DNA of 64,000 bases from NCBI GenBank assembly GCA_034401795.1, contig CM067373.1, positions 85,414,521-85,478,520 on the forward strand, given 5' to 3'. The notes below the pieces were generated by a model. That model saw only the letters and a list, made by a program, of their open reading frames with translations, ran no database searches and had not been told where the DNA came from. The position numbers were made by a program, and so were the translations under genes. This document shows positions 1-11,680 of the stretch, one piece after another (position 1 is the first letter of the stretch; the number at the start of each line of letters is the position of its first letter). Source of the DNA: Chaetoderma sp. LZ-2023a. Taxonomy: Eukaryota; Mollusca; Caudofoveata; Chaetodermatida; Chaetodermatidae.

Positions 1-114
1 ACATGTATGTAGGATACAACAGTAAAACAGGACAATTACATTCATGAACATAAAGGGATTGAGGGTAGGAGAGGGAGGGAGGGGGGGGGGGAGCGTGGGA
101 GCTCATCTATTATA

Positions 115-122
115 TATTACTA

Positions 123-158
<36 letters not shown>

Positions 159-160
159 TC
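115..160 (-). repeat. (ATT)n tract, probable 3' tail of the minus-strand LINE
   Basis: A run of ATT triplets sits directly beyond the 3' end of the minus-strand LINE that follows. CR1/L2-type LINEs usually end in a short microsatellite rather than poly(A), so this is probably the element's 3' terminus. A G-rich stretch with a long G run lies just left of it (about 61-95). Target-site duplications were not found. Confidence 0.55.
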
Positions 161-425
161 TTATACAGGGATTAATAATGCTAAAAGAAGTTGGCATGCC
201 TCCAGGTCAAGAGAGTAAGTTAACATGTTAATTAGTGAGAAGTGCTCCACTGAGCACTCCGAGCACAATCTGATTGGAAGGCACTGCCTCTTTGGGAAGC
301 AATGTCTTGCATCACCATGCCCAGAATGCCCAACAGGACACCTTAGCTCACTCCGGAAGCATGCCAAGTCATTCCAGAGCTGTGCTGTGTAATGGCCATG
401 GTGGTGGTGGTTAGTGGTGTGGTTT

Positions 426-1740
426 CTAGTAGTTCTCAATAATTATGTTTGTGATGAATTTATTGGATGATTTTAATGTGGGAACTTGTGTACGTATGTC
501 TGTATCTGTATTATTCCATAATTGTATTGCTTGGTAGGATGGTGTTCGTGTAGCTGCCTCTGTTCGGTGGTATGTGACATGTAAGTTGGAACTTGTTCTT
601 GTGTTGTGCGTATGCATGTCTGCATTTATTGAAAAAAGATTGGATAGAGATGAGGGTAGGTTGCCATTGTGGTAGTCCATTAGAATTGCATATAATTGAA
701 CCCTTCGAGTTTTAGGATTTTGTTACTTTTGAAGGTGTCTTGTCCCCCTGTTGTTCGCGAAAATAGTTTGATAGATTGCTTTTGTAGTGATTTTAGTATT
801 TTTAGTTTATTTTGATATGTATTGCTCCAGATAGCATTGCAGTAGGTTATGTGTGGAAGTATCAATGTATTATACATAGTTTTTAAGATATGAGATGGAA
901 GATATGACTTGAGTCTGCGCATGATACCAATATTCCTTGCTACCTTGGATGTGATTATCTCAATGTGCTTCTCTCAGATTAAATGCTTGTCCAAATAGAC
1001 TCCTAGGAATTTAACATACTCGGCCTCCTCTATTTCTTGAATGTCTATGTAAAGTTTTGGGAGAGCAGCTTCTTCAGGTTGGCTAGACCTTGTAAATAGT
1101 ATAAAGTTAGTTTTGTTAACATTTAGAGATAATTTATTAATTTTGAACCAATTTATAATTTTTGCCATTTCATTATTTACATTTGTGTATAGAGTATTAA
1201 TATCCTTATGTCTACCAAAGACATTGGTATCATTTGCAAATAGTATTAATGAAAGTTGGTTAGTGACATTGGGTAAATCATTCATGTATAGTAAGAACAG
1301 CAGGGGTCCAAGGATTGAACCCTGAGGTGCACCGCAGACTAATTTCTTGTTTCCTGAAATAGCACCATTGAATTGAACACATTGAATCCTGTCAGTCAAA
1401 TAATTTTGAATCCAATCCAAAGCGATGCCTCTTATACCATAATGTGATAATTTTTTCAATTAGATTTCATAGTCAATGGTGTCGAATGCTTAAGAAAGAT
1501 CCAGGAACACCCCGAGTGTATGTTCTTTATTTTCCAAGGACTCAGATATTTTTTTATCATATCCACAATGGCATGCATAGTAGAGTGTTTTTCTCTGAAA
1601 CCATAGTGAGATTTGCAGATAATTGAATGTCTATTTAGATAATTAACAGTTCTGTTGTAATATAATCGCTCCAGAAGTTTCGAAAAAAGTGGAAGCACTG
1701 AGACTGGTCTGTAGTTAGTAAAATCAGATGGACTTTAGCT
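426..1740 (-). pseudogene. LINE ORF2 reverse transcriptase and C-terminus, broken
   Basis: The 1698-1456 segment carries the RT block with LLERLYYNR and SHYGFREKHST, which matches the 'QxGFRxxxST' block of CR1-type RTs. The 1459-974 segment carries the palm: GAPQGSILGPLLFLLYMNDL followed by the catalytic box. That box reads FANDT (about 1227-1241) where FADDT or YADDT is expected, so one metal-binding Asp is lost. The 922-680 segment has the thumb-type TLILPHITYC motif. The 680-426 segment has HTHNTR and SYQAIQLWNN, typical of the C-terminal end of CR1/L2 proteins. The pieces lie in different frames. What is seen is sequence similarity by eye; clade placement is inference. Confidence 0.75.
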
Positions 1741-2151
1741 TTATAAATAGGTGTTACTCGTGCTATTTGTAGTCGTGATGGGAATATACCTTGTGAGAGT
1801 GAGAGATTACAGATGTGATTTAGTGGGGTGAGTATTTCTGCTATACAGTGTTTAAAGATTTTCTATGTAAAGTTGTCAATACCTGCACTTTTAGTCGGGT
1901 TAATATGCGTTAAGATTTTATAGATTTCTTTTTCATCTGTTGGTGTTAGGAACATTGAGTGTTGGTAGCTGCCTGACAAATAGTCTTTTATAATTTTGGC
2001 CGAACTGGATTGAACTTTTTGTGATAGGTTAGGTCCAATATTAATAAAGTATTCATCGAATTTGTCTACTATCTCATTTTTATCTGTTATAATTGTGTCT
2101 CTTATGGCAGGCAGCTATCAATCCTCTTGTTAGCCACGGTTTAGTCGGATT

Positions 2152-3096
2152 TTACTTAAATTTCTTAACTGTGACGGAAGACATTGCTTCATAGGCATTA
2201 GTACATATATAGTGGAATGTGTTGTAGGCATCTTCACATGAGTCGCACTTGGTCACCTGATTCCATTTTATGTTCACCAAACTGTTTCTAAACTTTTCTA
2301 TGTTCTCATTTCTAAAATGTCTATATTTTGTTTCCTCTTTTTCGAATAACTGTGTTCTAACTTGTTCATTTTCCATGTGGTAGATTGGTAGGTGGTCTGA
2401 ATTCATGTCTTCAACAAAGATACCAGATTGGGCTTTGGGATTTGCAGTGTTATTTGAGAGAATATTGTCAATGACAGAGGCCCTCTTTTCAGTTATTCGT
2501 GTCGGTTTTGTGATGAATGGATAGTATCCAAATGTTCCTAATAAATTTACAAAATCTTGAGTGGTGGTTTCATTTTCTCTAAGTAAATCAGTGTTGTAAT
2601 CACCCAATAAGTAAACTGTTTTATTCTCCTTTTGTATGGTTTTAAAGCATTTTTCTAATGTTTCTATGAATCTTTCTTTATCACTTTCTGGAGGACTGTA
2701 AATGACACCGACAATTTTGTTCTTAGCTTTTTCCATAGGTATTTCAATAAAGATAGATTAAAAAAAGTTTTCAATTATTGTCAGTTCTTCTCTCTTATAA
2801 TACTGTATATTTTCTTTTATGTAGATGGCTACCCCACCTCCTGGTTTAATAGCCCTGTGGTTTTCCAGGAATTTGTAGTTTTGCATAGCAATTAAGCTAA
2901 GTGCCAAGTTAGTTTTAATCCACATCTCAGTGATTCCAATAACGTTAAATTCAATTGCGCTAGTGTCTAAAAAGTTGCTTAATTTATCAAAATCTTTTGG
3001 AAATGATCTTATATTGATGTGTATAGTTGAAAAGGAGATGGTATCTTTGTTTCGGATCAGGTTTTTGTTAAATTCACATTGTAGTATATAGTACAT
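2152..3096 (-). pseudogene. LINE ORF2 AP-endonuclease domain, frameshifted
   Basis: The right-hand part (3096-2758) has HINIRS, IGITEMWIK (the catalytic Glu of the APE fold) and GGGVAIYIK. After a frame break near 2750 the rest (2736-2152) has VIYSPPES, LLGDYNTDLL (the GDxN motif) and SDHLPIY (the SDH motif). These are the ordered catalytic motifs of the endonuclease that nicks target DNA for target-primed reverse transcription. The domain is complete apart from the frameshift. It sits directly upstream of the RT remains on the same strand. Confidence 0.8.
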
Positions 3097-3199
3097 TTAG
3101 GTTGTGGGAGAGTAATTTCTTGATCATCAGTATAGGTCTCAGAGAGTATGAATTCCTGTGATGAGTTTAGGTTAAATGGATTTATACGTATGCTTGGAC

Positions 3200-3601
3200 C
3201 TAATATGTTGAGTTTAAATTCAGTGTCGTTGTCATGGTGATTGAATGGAAATTGAGTTTTCTTGCAGGTAATGCACCACCATGGCCTATATTGTTTTCTA
3301 AAATTTCACAATCCGTGGTTGTTAATTCGGAACAGGTTCGGCGCACCCATTCACCACAGCAATCACATAATAATGCTTGCTGATTTTTCTTTTTTGGCTT
3401 GTTACAAGATGAGCAGGGGTATTTGATAGGTATAGGGGTACAGGATGGGCATGGTAGGAATGTGGATGGGTAGGTGGGCTGGGACTGGAATGGATGGGGT
3501 TGTAAGTGGAGAAAGAAGCAAGTGGACAGGAGGGATAAATGGCTACCTAGGAAGTTTCTTGACCTTGACATTAGTTTATTTCTCTGGTTTGCTGTTGACA
3601 C
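3200..3601 (-). pseudogene. LINE ORF1 remnant with PHD-like zinc finger
   Basis: The 133-residue open stretch contains PCSSCNKP, then LLCDCCGEWVRRTCSEL and later ARKLNFHS. This resembles the PHD-type finger found in ORF1 or at the N-terminus of many CR1/L2 elements (CxxC, CDxCxxWxHxxC, WxCxxC). Two ligands look mutated: the His of WxHxxC is Arg here (WVRRTC), and the final Cys pair is lost in GALPARKL. The upstream part is Ser/Pro/Thr-rich. The fold is unlikely to be functional in this copy. Family assignment rests on motif spacing only. Confidence 0.55.
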
Positions 3602-3699
3602 AGTTAAAATAGTATATTGGCATCAGACTGGCAATGGTTGATACATGTAGGACAATAGGTCGGCTTTACAGCACCCTTACAGTTTATATTACATGTAGT

Positions 3700-4400
3700 A
3701 AAATAAGTTAGGATTACGGATACATTACAAATTCTTACCTTAGATTGTCTAATTTCATTATTTTTCTTACCATAGATCTTTAGCTTTTAGGATGTTCTGA
3801 GAATATAAAATAGGAATGGCTTAATTTAGCAATGTACTAGATTAATAACAATAGATAGTAATATGTTTGACTAGTCCTCTCCCGGTCCGCAAATGGACAC
3901 TTTCTATGAGAAAATTTAGATTTTCTTGGGCAAGTGTGAGAGTTAGAGGACTAATCTTTAAGCTCTCTTGAAATTGAGATACTGAGATTTCAGGGGGTAT
4001 AAGGTCAGTATAATTTAGTATATATATAATTGCCCAAGTGACATACAGCATATGACCAGCTGATACATTTGAGTGTGGTAAGATTACTAATTAAGTGGCA
4101 AAAGTGTGTGATAAAGATGATATCAGTTGGAGCATCGGACATATCAGGATAAAATTAGTGATCATAATATCAGACATAACTTCTGGATATCTATGACAGT
4201 GATTGCATAGATACTGGATTTTCAGTTTCTGATCATATAATATAGGAATTGTCAGAATGCTATTCAGTAAGTCAGTACATGCAAAGCAAATACATCAATG
4301 GGCATAAGTAAGTATTGGGCCATTATGAGCAAGCATAACTTAAATAAAAAGTATGCTAAGAATATGAGGTGGCAAATTGTATACATCTCTCTATCCGCAA
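3700..4400. other. No recognisable gene; AT-rich spacer
   Basis: No coding similarity, RNA gene or tandem array was recognised here. It may include the 5'UTR of the minus-strand LINE to its left. Confidence 0.4.
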
Positions 4401-4410
4401 TGGGTATAAG

Positions 4411-4643
4411 TAGGTATAGGACTAGTATAAGCAACATAAAAGTAGAAAGTAAAATACAGAACAGGATTTGGAACATTCCAATTATAGTTTGGAGTAATCA
4501 TCTTCTTGCTGGATTGCTGCAGACTGTATATCCCATGGGGTTTTAACTCTGGTCCCCCTGAGTACCCCCCGAAAGTACCTTGACAGAAAGTTGTTAATGG
4601 CTGAGCCACCAACAAATTTCAGGCAAACTGCCTCCAAAGCACT
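4411..4643 (+). repeat. Direct repeat, copy 1
   Basis: About 233 bp starting TAGGTATAGGACTAGTATAA recurs 980 bp downstream at 5391-5620 in the same orientation with scattered substitutions and small gaps. Both copies include the phrase CAACAAATTTCAGGCAAACT. No coding potential is visible between them. They could be LTR-like flanks of a small element or an old tandem duplication; no TG...CA ends or primer site were recognised. Confidence 0.75.
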
Positions 4644-4976
4644 CAGCATGTCCAGAGTTATTGGCCAATGAAATTCTTGTTTGGTGGCTTGAAGCAGTGA
4701 GAGTTACAAAAACAAATTTGCGGGTCAAAAAGGTTATGCACTCTTTCATTGATGCAACTCAATTTCAAGATATGACATTTTGAAATTAATTTGACTGGAA
4801 GTCATCGTTACTGTAGGCAATGACATCCAGGCAGACTACACTCAAAATATTGGTCAGGGAGATTTATTTTAGAGAAAGATTGAAATTTATTGTCATGTAT
4901 TAATCACTTAAGATGTATACTTAATATGGTACTAGATATTAAAGAGCTTAACATGTTATCTGTATGGCTGTCAACT

Positions 4977-5210
4977 GGAAAATTCACCTTCCAATGACAG
5001 GTAAATAGCCATACATTATGTCCCCTGGAACTTTACATACAGTACGACAAGATAAGCTTGCAGGAAGATTCAATGTCAGCAATACATGGAGGAAAATTCA
5101 CCCGTCAATGACAGGTAGATAGGTAAACATGCAGTATGACCCATGGAACTGTACATGCAGGATTAGCTTAAAATAAAGTTGGTTGTCAGTAGTACATGGG
5201 AGGCAGATAA
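4977..5210 (+). repeat. Two-copy tandem duplication, period about 114 bp
   Basis: GGAAAATTCACC at 4977 recurs at 5091 and both units continue through CAATGACAGGTA and ATGGAACT/TGGAACTTTACAT-type text. Divergence is moderate, so the duplication is old. It lies between the two 980-bp-spaced direct repeats. Confidence 0.6.
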
Positions 5211-5390
5211 CAAATTAGAAAAACATAAGAGAAAAATAAAATTATACATGAGAAGCAAATAAATCAAGCTAGGATATATAATGCAGCAAATGAATTAGAT
5301 ATGAAGCACATATTTCACCACAAATTAAAGAAGCAAATAAACTTGCGGGTTTAGGCAGTTTAGATGGTTAGGTTTAACATATGTATAGCA

Positions 5391-5620
5391 TAGGTATAGG
5401 ACTAGTATAAGCAACATAAAGGTAGAAAGTAAAATACAGAACAGGTTTTGGAACATTACAATTATAGTTTGGATTAATCATCTTCCTGTTGAATTTCTGC
5501 AGACTGCATATCCTATGGGGTTTAATTCTGGACCCCCTGAGTACCCCGAAAGCAGTTTGACAGAAACTTGTTAGAGGCTAAGCCACCAACAAATTTCAGG
5601 CAAACTGCCTCCAAAACACT
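5391..5620 (+). repeat. Direct repeat, copy 2
   Basis: Second copy of the repeat at 4411-4643, same orientation. It is followed by unrelated sequence (after CCTCCAAAACACTTC), which defines the right boundary of the shared block. Confidence 0.75.
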
Positions 5621-5958
5621 TCGGGTTGAAAGTATAGTTTCTGATCCAGAAGTATCGGAAGTGCAATACCTTCCTTTCACAGAAAGGATATGTATCATGT
5701 TTCCAGTAAGGGTGTCCTCTTTCCGCTTAGGAAGTGATCTTATCACTCAGGAAGTAGTCAAAGAAATTCAGTAGACATGATACTACAGGGAAATCCCCTT
5801 TCCGGTCCGAATGTCCTGTTTCCGGTCATGGGGGTGATCACTCAAGGAAGTAGTGAAGGAAACGGATTGCTACAGGAAAAAACAAAAAAATAATTTGTGA
5901 CGTCACTGGTAGTAGCCAATCAGAATCATTAACTACTAGGGTGGTTTATTAATACAAT

Positions 5959-6302
5959 GGACCTTTCCAGTTTTAGCTATGCCCCAGCTCTAGCTAAGCT
6001 CCACGCACACCGCGCTCGTATTGTGATCGATGGGTCTCTGAGCCTCTTGACTATCAATTTCCAGAAAACTATACAGATAAACTGTTCAATATTTGAAAAT
6101 AATTTGACTGGGTGCTGTTGCTGCATGTGTATTAAATAGCAAAGACATACAATTCATACAACGTGCCGGACTATTAAGCATTTAAGATGGTCTAAATCGA
6201 GTCAGTCATGACGTCAGGATTATGACGTCATCATATACGGTACGTAGTTGGCTATGCGGTCATCTGACGTAATATGATGGATATACAACATGAAAAGGCC
6301 CA
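5959..6302 (+). mobile_element. Foldback MITE, left-to-right copy with one arm deleted
   Basis: Starts GGACCTTTCCAGTTTTAGC and ends with GAAAAGGCCCATT, an inverted match to the start. Inside are the family hallmarks: a block beginning TTTAGCTATGCCCC, one palindrome arm (TTTGACTGGGTGCTGTTGCTG), the TTAAATAGCAAAGACATACA block, and two TGACGTCA octamers at 6209 and 6223. The second palindrome arm is missing. It has no coding capacity, so it is a non-autonomous DNA transposon mobilised in trans if at all. Confidence 0.7.
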
Positions 6303-6652
6303 TTGCCCACTTGTATTGATTGCCCTCGCTCCGTCAGAAGACTATCAATTTCCTGAAAACTATACAGTTAAGTTGTTGAATATTTTGTAACTAATTTGAT
6401 TGGGTGCTGTTGCTGCCTATGACAGTAACAGCGGCCAGTCAAATTAGTTTCAAAATATTCAAAAGGATGTTTATTAAATAGTAAAGGCATACAATTTGTG
6501 CAATAGCGCATAGTCCGTCTTCTACTATGCGTTCGTGGCGTACTTATCTACGTCATTCCTGACATCATTGATTGCAATGTCATTCTATATGTCACGTAAT
6601 TCATTGTGACATTGACGTCATATGATGGAAGGATACAGTGGAAAGTTCCATT
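6303..6652 (+). mobile_element. Foldback MITE, second adjacent copy
   Basis: It follows the previous copy directly. The left end is degenerate. The central palindrome is complete: GAATATTTTGTAACTAATTT at about 6380 pairs with AAATTAGTTTCAAAATATTC at about 6440-6465. The right end runs through a TGACGTCA at 6613 to GGAAAGTTCCATT. The two copies probably reflect nested or tandem insertion. Confidence 0.65.
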
Positions 6653-6659
6653 GTTTTCG

Positions 6660-7148
6660 CCAAGAAATATCCCAGACCTGTTCAGACATAATGAATTGCC
6701 AGGCATAAATGTTGTTTGTGTCTGACTCAAGCGTTCGATGGAAGATAGCCCGTGTCTGATTTGACCATGAACCCGGGCTAGGCCGGCTCTTTCAGTCTTT
6801 CAAATATCTGACGTAGTGTCAGTTCAGGGCCAGAGTAAATTCGGAATAGCTTGGAGAGGGGTATGTGATGTGGCATGGGGGCGTCAATACCGTCAATGCA
6901 ACGACGATCGTCGTGACCTTGGCAATGTTAGTCTTCACTTGAAAGCAGTTCACTATGCCACACCATTTATAATCCTATTAAAGTAGGCATGCTATCGAGA
7001 AGAGAGTAATTGTCCATTTGGACAACTATTAGAAGTCAGTCGCACGATCTGTCTGTCTGGCTGTCAAATTGTTAACAGTTCTGATAAAGTTGTCTAACTC
7101 GAAAATATACAGCGCATCACTTACTGATGTAAGATATATGACGTAACG
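6660..7148. other. No recognisable gene
   Basis: Mixed-composition spacer between MITE copies. No coding similarity or RNA structure was recognised. Confidence 0.4.
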
Positions 7149-7546
7149 ATTGACTTTTCCAGTTTCAGCTATGTCCCACTCATCTCTAGCTAAGCTCCAC
7201 CAATACTTTGTCCATGTTGGGATCGATCGATCCCCGAACGCCATGACTATAAATTTCCAGAAAACAATACAGGTAAGCTGTTAAATATTTGGAAACTAAC
7301 TGGAATGGGCGCTGTTGCTGCACAGTCGAATTAGCTTCAAAATATTCAACAGTATGTTTATTAAATGGTAGAGGCATACAATTCATACAACGTGTCGGAG
7401 TCACTGATATGACTATGGATATCTATAGTAGGACTAGGACGTGTTAAAGATGGACTATATCGAATCACTCATGGCGTCATGCTACACGTAGTTGATTATG
7501 ACGTCAAATGATGGATGGATAAACTTGGAAAGGTCCATTATAGCAC
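7149..7546 (+). mobile_element. Foldback MITE, near full length
   Basis: Left end GACTTTTCCAGTTTCAGCTA, GATCGATCGATCC block, left arm GTTAAATATTTGGAAACTAA, right arm TCGAATTAGCTTCAAAATAT, then TGTTTATTAAATGG and the right-end block ATGATGGATGGATAAAC, ending TTGGAAAGGTCCATT. It contains one TGACGTCA (7499). The central palindrome has decayed. Confidence 0.7.
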
Positions 7547-8159
7547 TCCATAGCTCAATTACATTGTTCCCACTCTATATGAAACTTCATACCTATATCA
7601 CTCTAGGTCTCTTTGGACCGTACTGTCACGAGGTCAAATTTCAGTAGCCTTGTACAAAGTTCAGCTTCGAGTAATGAATACGTCTTGCCATTGTTGCATC
7701 TCATATAGCATCCACTGATTTATAACAATGCCCCATTTGTGATCTACTTCGAACTTTAGCAACAATACGGAGGTCACGTGAGCGGTATCACTATGCGATT
7801 CTATTCCTGTCATTCAGTCATATCGTATCCGGGAAGGGAGTTTGAAATGAAGACTTCTCGTTTTTATGGTTGAAATTAATTTATTGTGATTACCCTGATC
7901 CCGTAAGGAAAATAGGGTAATGAAATCGGGTCTGCCTGTCTGTCCGTCCGTCTGTCCGCCCGTCTGTCCGCCTGCCCGCCCGACAGCCTTTCTTGTATTA
8001 AAATGCGACCCAAAACAGAACTGTTGTTTCCAAGATAGCCATAGATTCAGATTTGTGATGGATTGCGTATGAGGCTGAGCTGATTGGTGTCTAGTCTTTG
8101 AACCAGTTTCCTGAAAGCTGTTGCTGTCTACAAACACAAAGTCATACAATAACACAGTA
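7547..8159. other. Spacer with a (GTCY)n-type microsatellite
   Basis: No gene recognised. A CTGT/CCGT/CCGC tetranucleotide-like stretch lies at about 7925-7983. The sequence at about 7570-7620 resembles 13960-14020 (both contain AACTTCATAC and CTAGGTCT), so part of this spacer is repeated. Confidence 0.4.
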
Positions 8160-8517
8160 ATGAAAATACAACGCACAATGTGGTAATTAACTGATATGAA
8201 TAGCTCTACGGCATGGTTCGTCAGTAAAATGCTTATTGGGATATTTCTGTTACTATCTGTGTGTGCCCACTAAGCTTCTGAAAATTTAATTTTGCTCAAG
8301 ATTCGCACGCCATGTAGTAATTAGAAACAATGAAATCTCCAGGGTTGTCACGCTAGGACAAGATCATAATCATGTTATTATGCTATTTACTGAGATAGCC
8401 TGTCCATGTTACATTGATAATGACAGGAAACGGTGTTGCTATGCTGATCTCCTGCTTTGTCTCATCGGCTTTGACAACGTGCTGGTTTGTTAACTGCTAT
8501 GTCAGATGTATCACACA
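8160..8517 (+). repeat. Dispersed repeat family, copy A (left part)
   Basis: This block (AATGCTTATTGGGATATTTCTG, ACTAAGCTTCTG, TTACATTGATAATGACA) is matched at about 20,560-20,880 and at about 30,460-30,800 in the same orientation and order. It is interrupted at 8518 by a hAT-type insertion and resumes at 10,458. No protein is encoded. It may be an old non-autonomous transposon or an old local segmental duplication. Confidence 0.55.
8510..8517 (+). repeat. 8-bp target-site duplication, left
   Basis: ATCACACA directly abuts the CAGAGTTGCCC terminus of the inserted element and is repeated exactly at 10,458-10,465 beyond the other terminus. An 8-bp duplication is the signature of hAT transposition. 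Confidence 0.8.
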
Positions 8518-9820
8518 CAGAGTTGCCCTTATGCGTCCTTTTACGCGTATATACGCATAAAAATGGCAGAGGGACGCATAAAAATTAACCCTCTGCATCC
8601 CCGAGGACGCACTACGGACGCAGTGAAAAGGTGTAACGGAAACTGATAACTTTGCGTGTGCTTATATTATCGTGTGTGTATATTTATTTGTGTATGTTTT
8701 TACTTTAAAAATGTATCTAATGTATTGTGTGTTCAATAAAAACGAACGTACTGCATTGTTTAAGACTGAAATCCAATACAACTGATCAAGCGTATACAAA
8801 CGTGTCTGATCGTCTTAACCCTTTCACAGCTCAGAACATTGGACAGAACACAAAGTTGGTATCACTAATATGCTGAATATTTTGAAATTAATTTGCGCAT
8901 GCCTACTTGCCTAAAGCGGCAACGACTTACAGGCAAAATATCTTTTTTCTATTTACTTATCAAAATATCTAAATGGATGAAGGAATATATGGAAGATATT
9001 GTGATTTCTTTTACATTTGAAATGGTCATTTGACTGATTAGCGGCGGTGTCTTTGTATTGCTGTTTGAATAACGGTATCAATACGCGCTATAAGCCATCT
9101 TTTATTTAGCAATAGCGGCTGATTGATTGACTGATGGATTAGTGTTTATAGTGTTTAACAATACTCGATTGTTAAGTGTTCCCAATTTCTCAACTAAAAA
9201 GCTCCCCAGCAGCGATGTTCAACGATATCGTCGATCTACAGGTAGGCATACGTTAAAATATTGATTTTTTCCAAACAGCGTATAGCTCAAAGCTCCCCGA
9301 TACAATCTAATGCGTTATCTATGCTTCAACCAATCGCGTTACATAGTTACTCCCTATGAATTAGACATATCCGGTTATTGGCTGATATATTTTCACTAAT
9401 TACACATTTTAATCTGATTTTTACAGATTATTTTTGATAAATTATTGTTTTGTCTGATCTGAGCCTATGTATTCCACTATATTTAGTCATTCCAGTTACA
9501 TTATAAAGAAAAATACACGTGCATTATATCGAAGTAGGTCAAGTCGTCCTTGAGCAGACTCGCCCCAGTACTCGTAATTTTTCAATTCGTCCAAAGTCAA
9601 GTTAGGGTTTTATAGAAAAACTAATGCAGTGGTCTTTGCTAATTACTAATGTAGTGGTCTTTGGAAATGTTAATCATACAAGGTTGTCAATGTAGGTTGT
9701 AAGTACAGTGCATTAGGTTATTGTTTATTGACACGCAGTTCAAATGTTATTAGTTAAATATACAATGGCCATTTCAATAGATCAATTTTAGCCACCATCG
9801 TGGATCACAGAGTACATATG

Positions 9821-9888
9821 TTTGAAAATTTACCACTGGAATGACTGGCACTGTTTAGAGCCAGTCATTCCAGTTTTAAACTTTCAAA
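9821..9888. repeat. Hairpin repeat (inverted arms around a 10-bp loop)
   Basis: TTTGAAAATT...CACTGGAATGACTGGC pairs with GCCAGTCATTCCAG...TTTCAAA. A closely similar hairpin occurs at 15,695-15,762. The core stem GGAATGACTGGC/GCCAGTCATTCC is perfect in this copy. Confidence 0.7.
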
Positions 9889-9962
9889 AATAGGAATTTT
9901 GGTGACCTACAATAGTGGCCAAAAGTGTTAAGTGCTAAGGGTTAATAAACTATGCATAGTTA

Positions 9963-10251
<289 letters not shown>

Positions 10252-10457
10252 TAACAGTATTCACACAATGTCATAACTAGTGCTTTCAACATGTTTAATA
10301 GTGCTTTATAATTATATCAATGTGTTGTGTTTATTTTAAGAAAAAACATGGGACCCCCATATTTCAGATGAGGACCCCCAGATTTTTCAATGGGACCCCA
10401 AAATCTGAGTGTTGGGTCCTTGGGACCCCCAAAAATCAGATGTCGTGGGCAACACTG

Positions 10458-11680
10458 ATCACACACATATTTATCATTAGTCTAGAATAATACAAATCAT
10501 GACTACGACGAGTACAACGTCGTTTGCTTTTTAAGTTTACCTTTACATATTGGGCCTATGCATTGCTATTAGACTATATGTAACGAAACTGGGCTACATG
10601 ATCAGCCATATCAAGAGGAAGCTCGATCTTCCCACTGATGTCAATAATTAAAAATTGATGGTATATAAAGTTATTTGGCAGCAATATCTTTCGCCGATTA
10701 GCTTTCCTTCTTTGTCTATGATTCACAATTTCATTTTCCTGTTACAGCGATGGGTGGCTGCCATAGCAGGAAAGATTCATAGTTTGGTTTAGCGAGAATC
10801 AGCGATGTGTGATTATCATCAATCTCTGCCACAACTATATCCTTCCATTATTCATTATTTGTACATCAACATCTCTTTCTACGCCTTTCATTCGACATTT
10901 CATCATCCATACATAATTGGGTTTCGTTCACATGGCCTTAGAGAGAATATCCCGCTCGATGATAAATATAGAATTAGCTACAGGTAACTGTAGCAATCAC
11001 CTGTGCATGTGCATTGCAGAGGATATCCGATGCGGGGTGCGCTATGATTAATAGGCGATGGCGAAAGGCTAGTTCTAGATTCATATCGCACCTGACTGAC
11101 TGACGAGAAAATGTTCTGGATCTGAAACAACTGATTTCCACCGTCATTATCATTTGCGTACTGCCGAATATTGGAAATATCTATGTATTTTGCCACTTTC
11201 TATTACTATCCATTATGTCGTTCCGGTCGTATGTTGTTTCATTCGCACAATGTCATCTGACTCGCGCAAATCAGAATTTAGTTGCCCTAATGCGAAACCT
11301 GGGCAAGATGGATGCGTGTCCATGCATCTATCTGGAATCGATTAGACAGACAGCACCGGGACATTGCGTAGCATTTATCTGCAAAGGAACTCTCATCACT
11401 TCAACAAAATACATCGTAAAATAATGCTTGGCGTCAGAAATACTTCATCGATTAGATGAATAGTATTGTCTAAACTCATCTCAAATACTTAATTGTATAA
11501 AGAGATTTTTGACATAAAGTTTTCATATCAATCACTTCTTCCAAACATGTTCCCTTATCTATATCACAAATAATTCACTTCTTAATGTTGTTTTCTGCCT
11601 GCCAGCATTTTGTCTCCTTATCAGATAATCTGAAATGCCATATAGGCTCTGGTATACAAGAAATATGTTTTGATCTAATA
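10458..11680 (+). repeat. Dispersed repeat family, copy A (right part)
   Basis: After the hAT insertion the older repeat continues. Landmarks are CATATTGGGCCTATGCATTGC, GTGATTATCATCAATCTCTG, ATGATAAATATAG, ATTGGAAATATCTATGTATT, ATCAGAATTTAGTTG, ATCAATCAC..CCAAACATGTT, and ATACAAG. They occur in the same order in copy B (20,930-22,415) and partly at 16,500-17,100 and 32,500-33,620. The copies are some 70-80% alike by eye. Open stretches inside are short and not conserved in frame between copies, which argues against coding. Confidence 0.55.

Larger units (their letters stand above)
161..3700 (-). mobile_element. CR1/L2-like non-LTR retrotransposon, degenerate, minus strand
   Basis: Read on the minus strand the region gives, in order, a PHD-like ORF1 (3601-3200), an AP-endonuclease domain (3096-2152), reverse transcriptase pieces (about 1740-680) and a C-terminal tail (680-426), then a 3'UTR and an (AAT)n tail. 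This order and the type of ORF1 are those of the CR1/L2/Rex group. Every open stretch is interrupted by frameshifts or stops, so the copy is dead. The 5' boundary near 3.7 kb is an estimate from where coding similarity ends. Confidence 0.75.

Noticed and set aside
161-439. 92-codon minus-strand His/Cys-rich frame
   Set aside because: Lies in the presumed LINE 3'UTR, its His run comes from a GGT/CCA microsatellite, and no known domain is seen.
4411-5620. LTR retrotransposon bounded by the 230-bp direct repeats
   Set aside because: No TG...CA ends, primer-binding site, polypurine tract or gag/pol similarity between the repeats.
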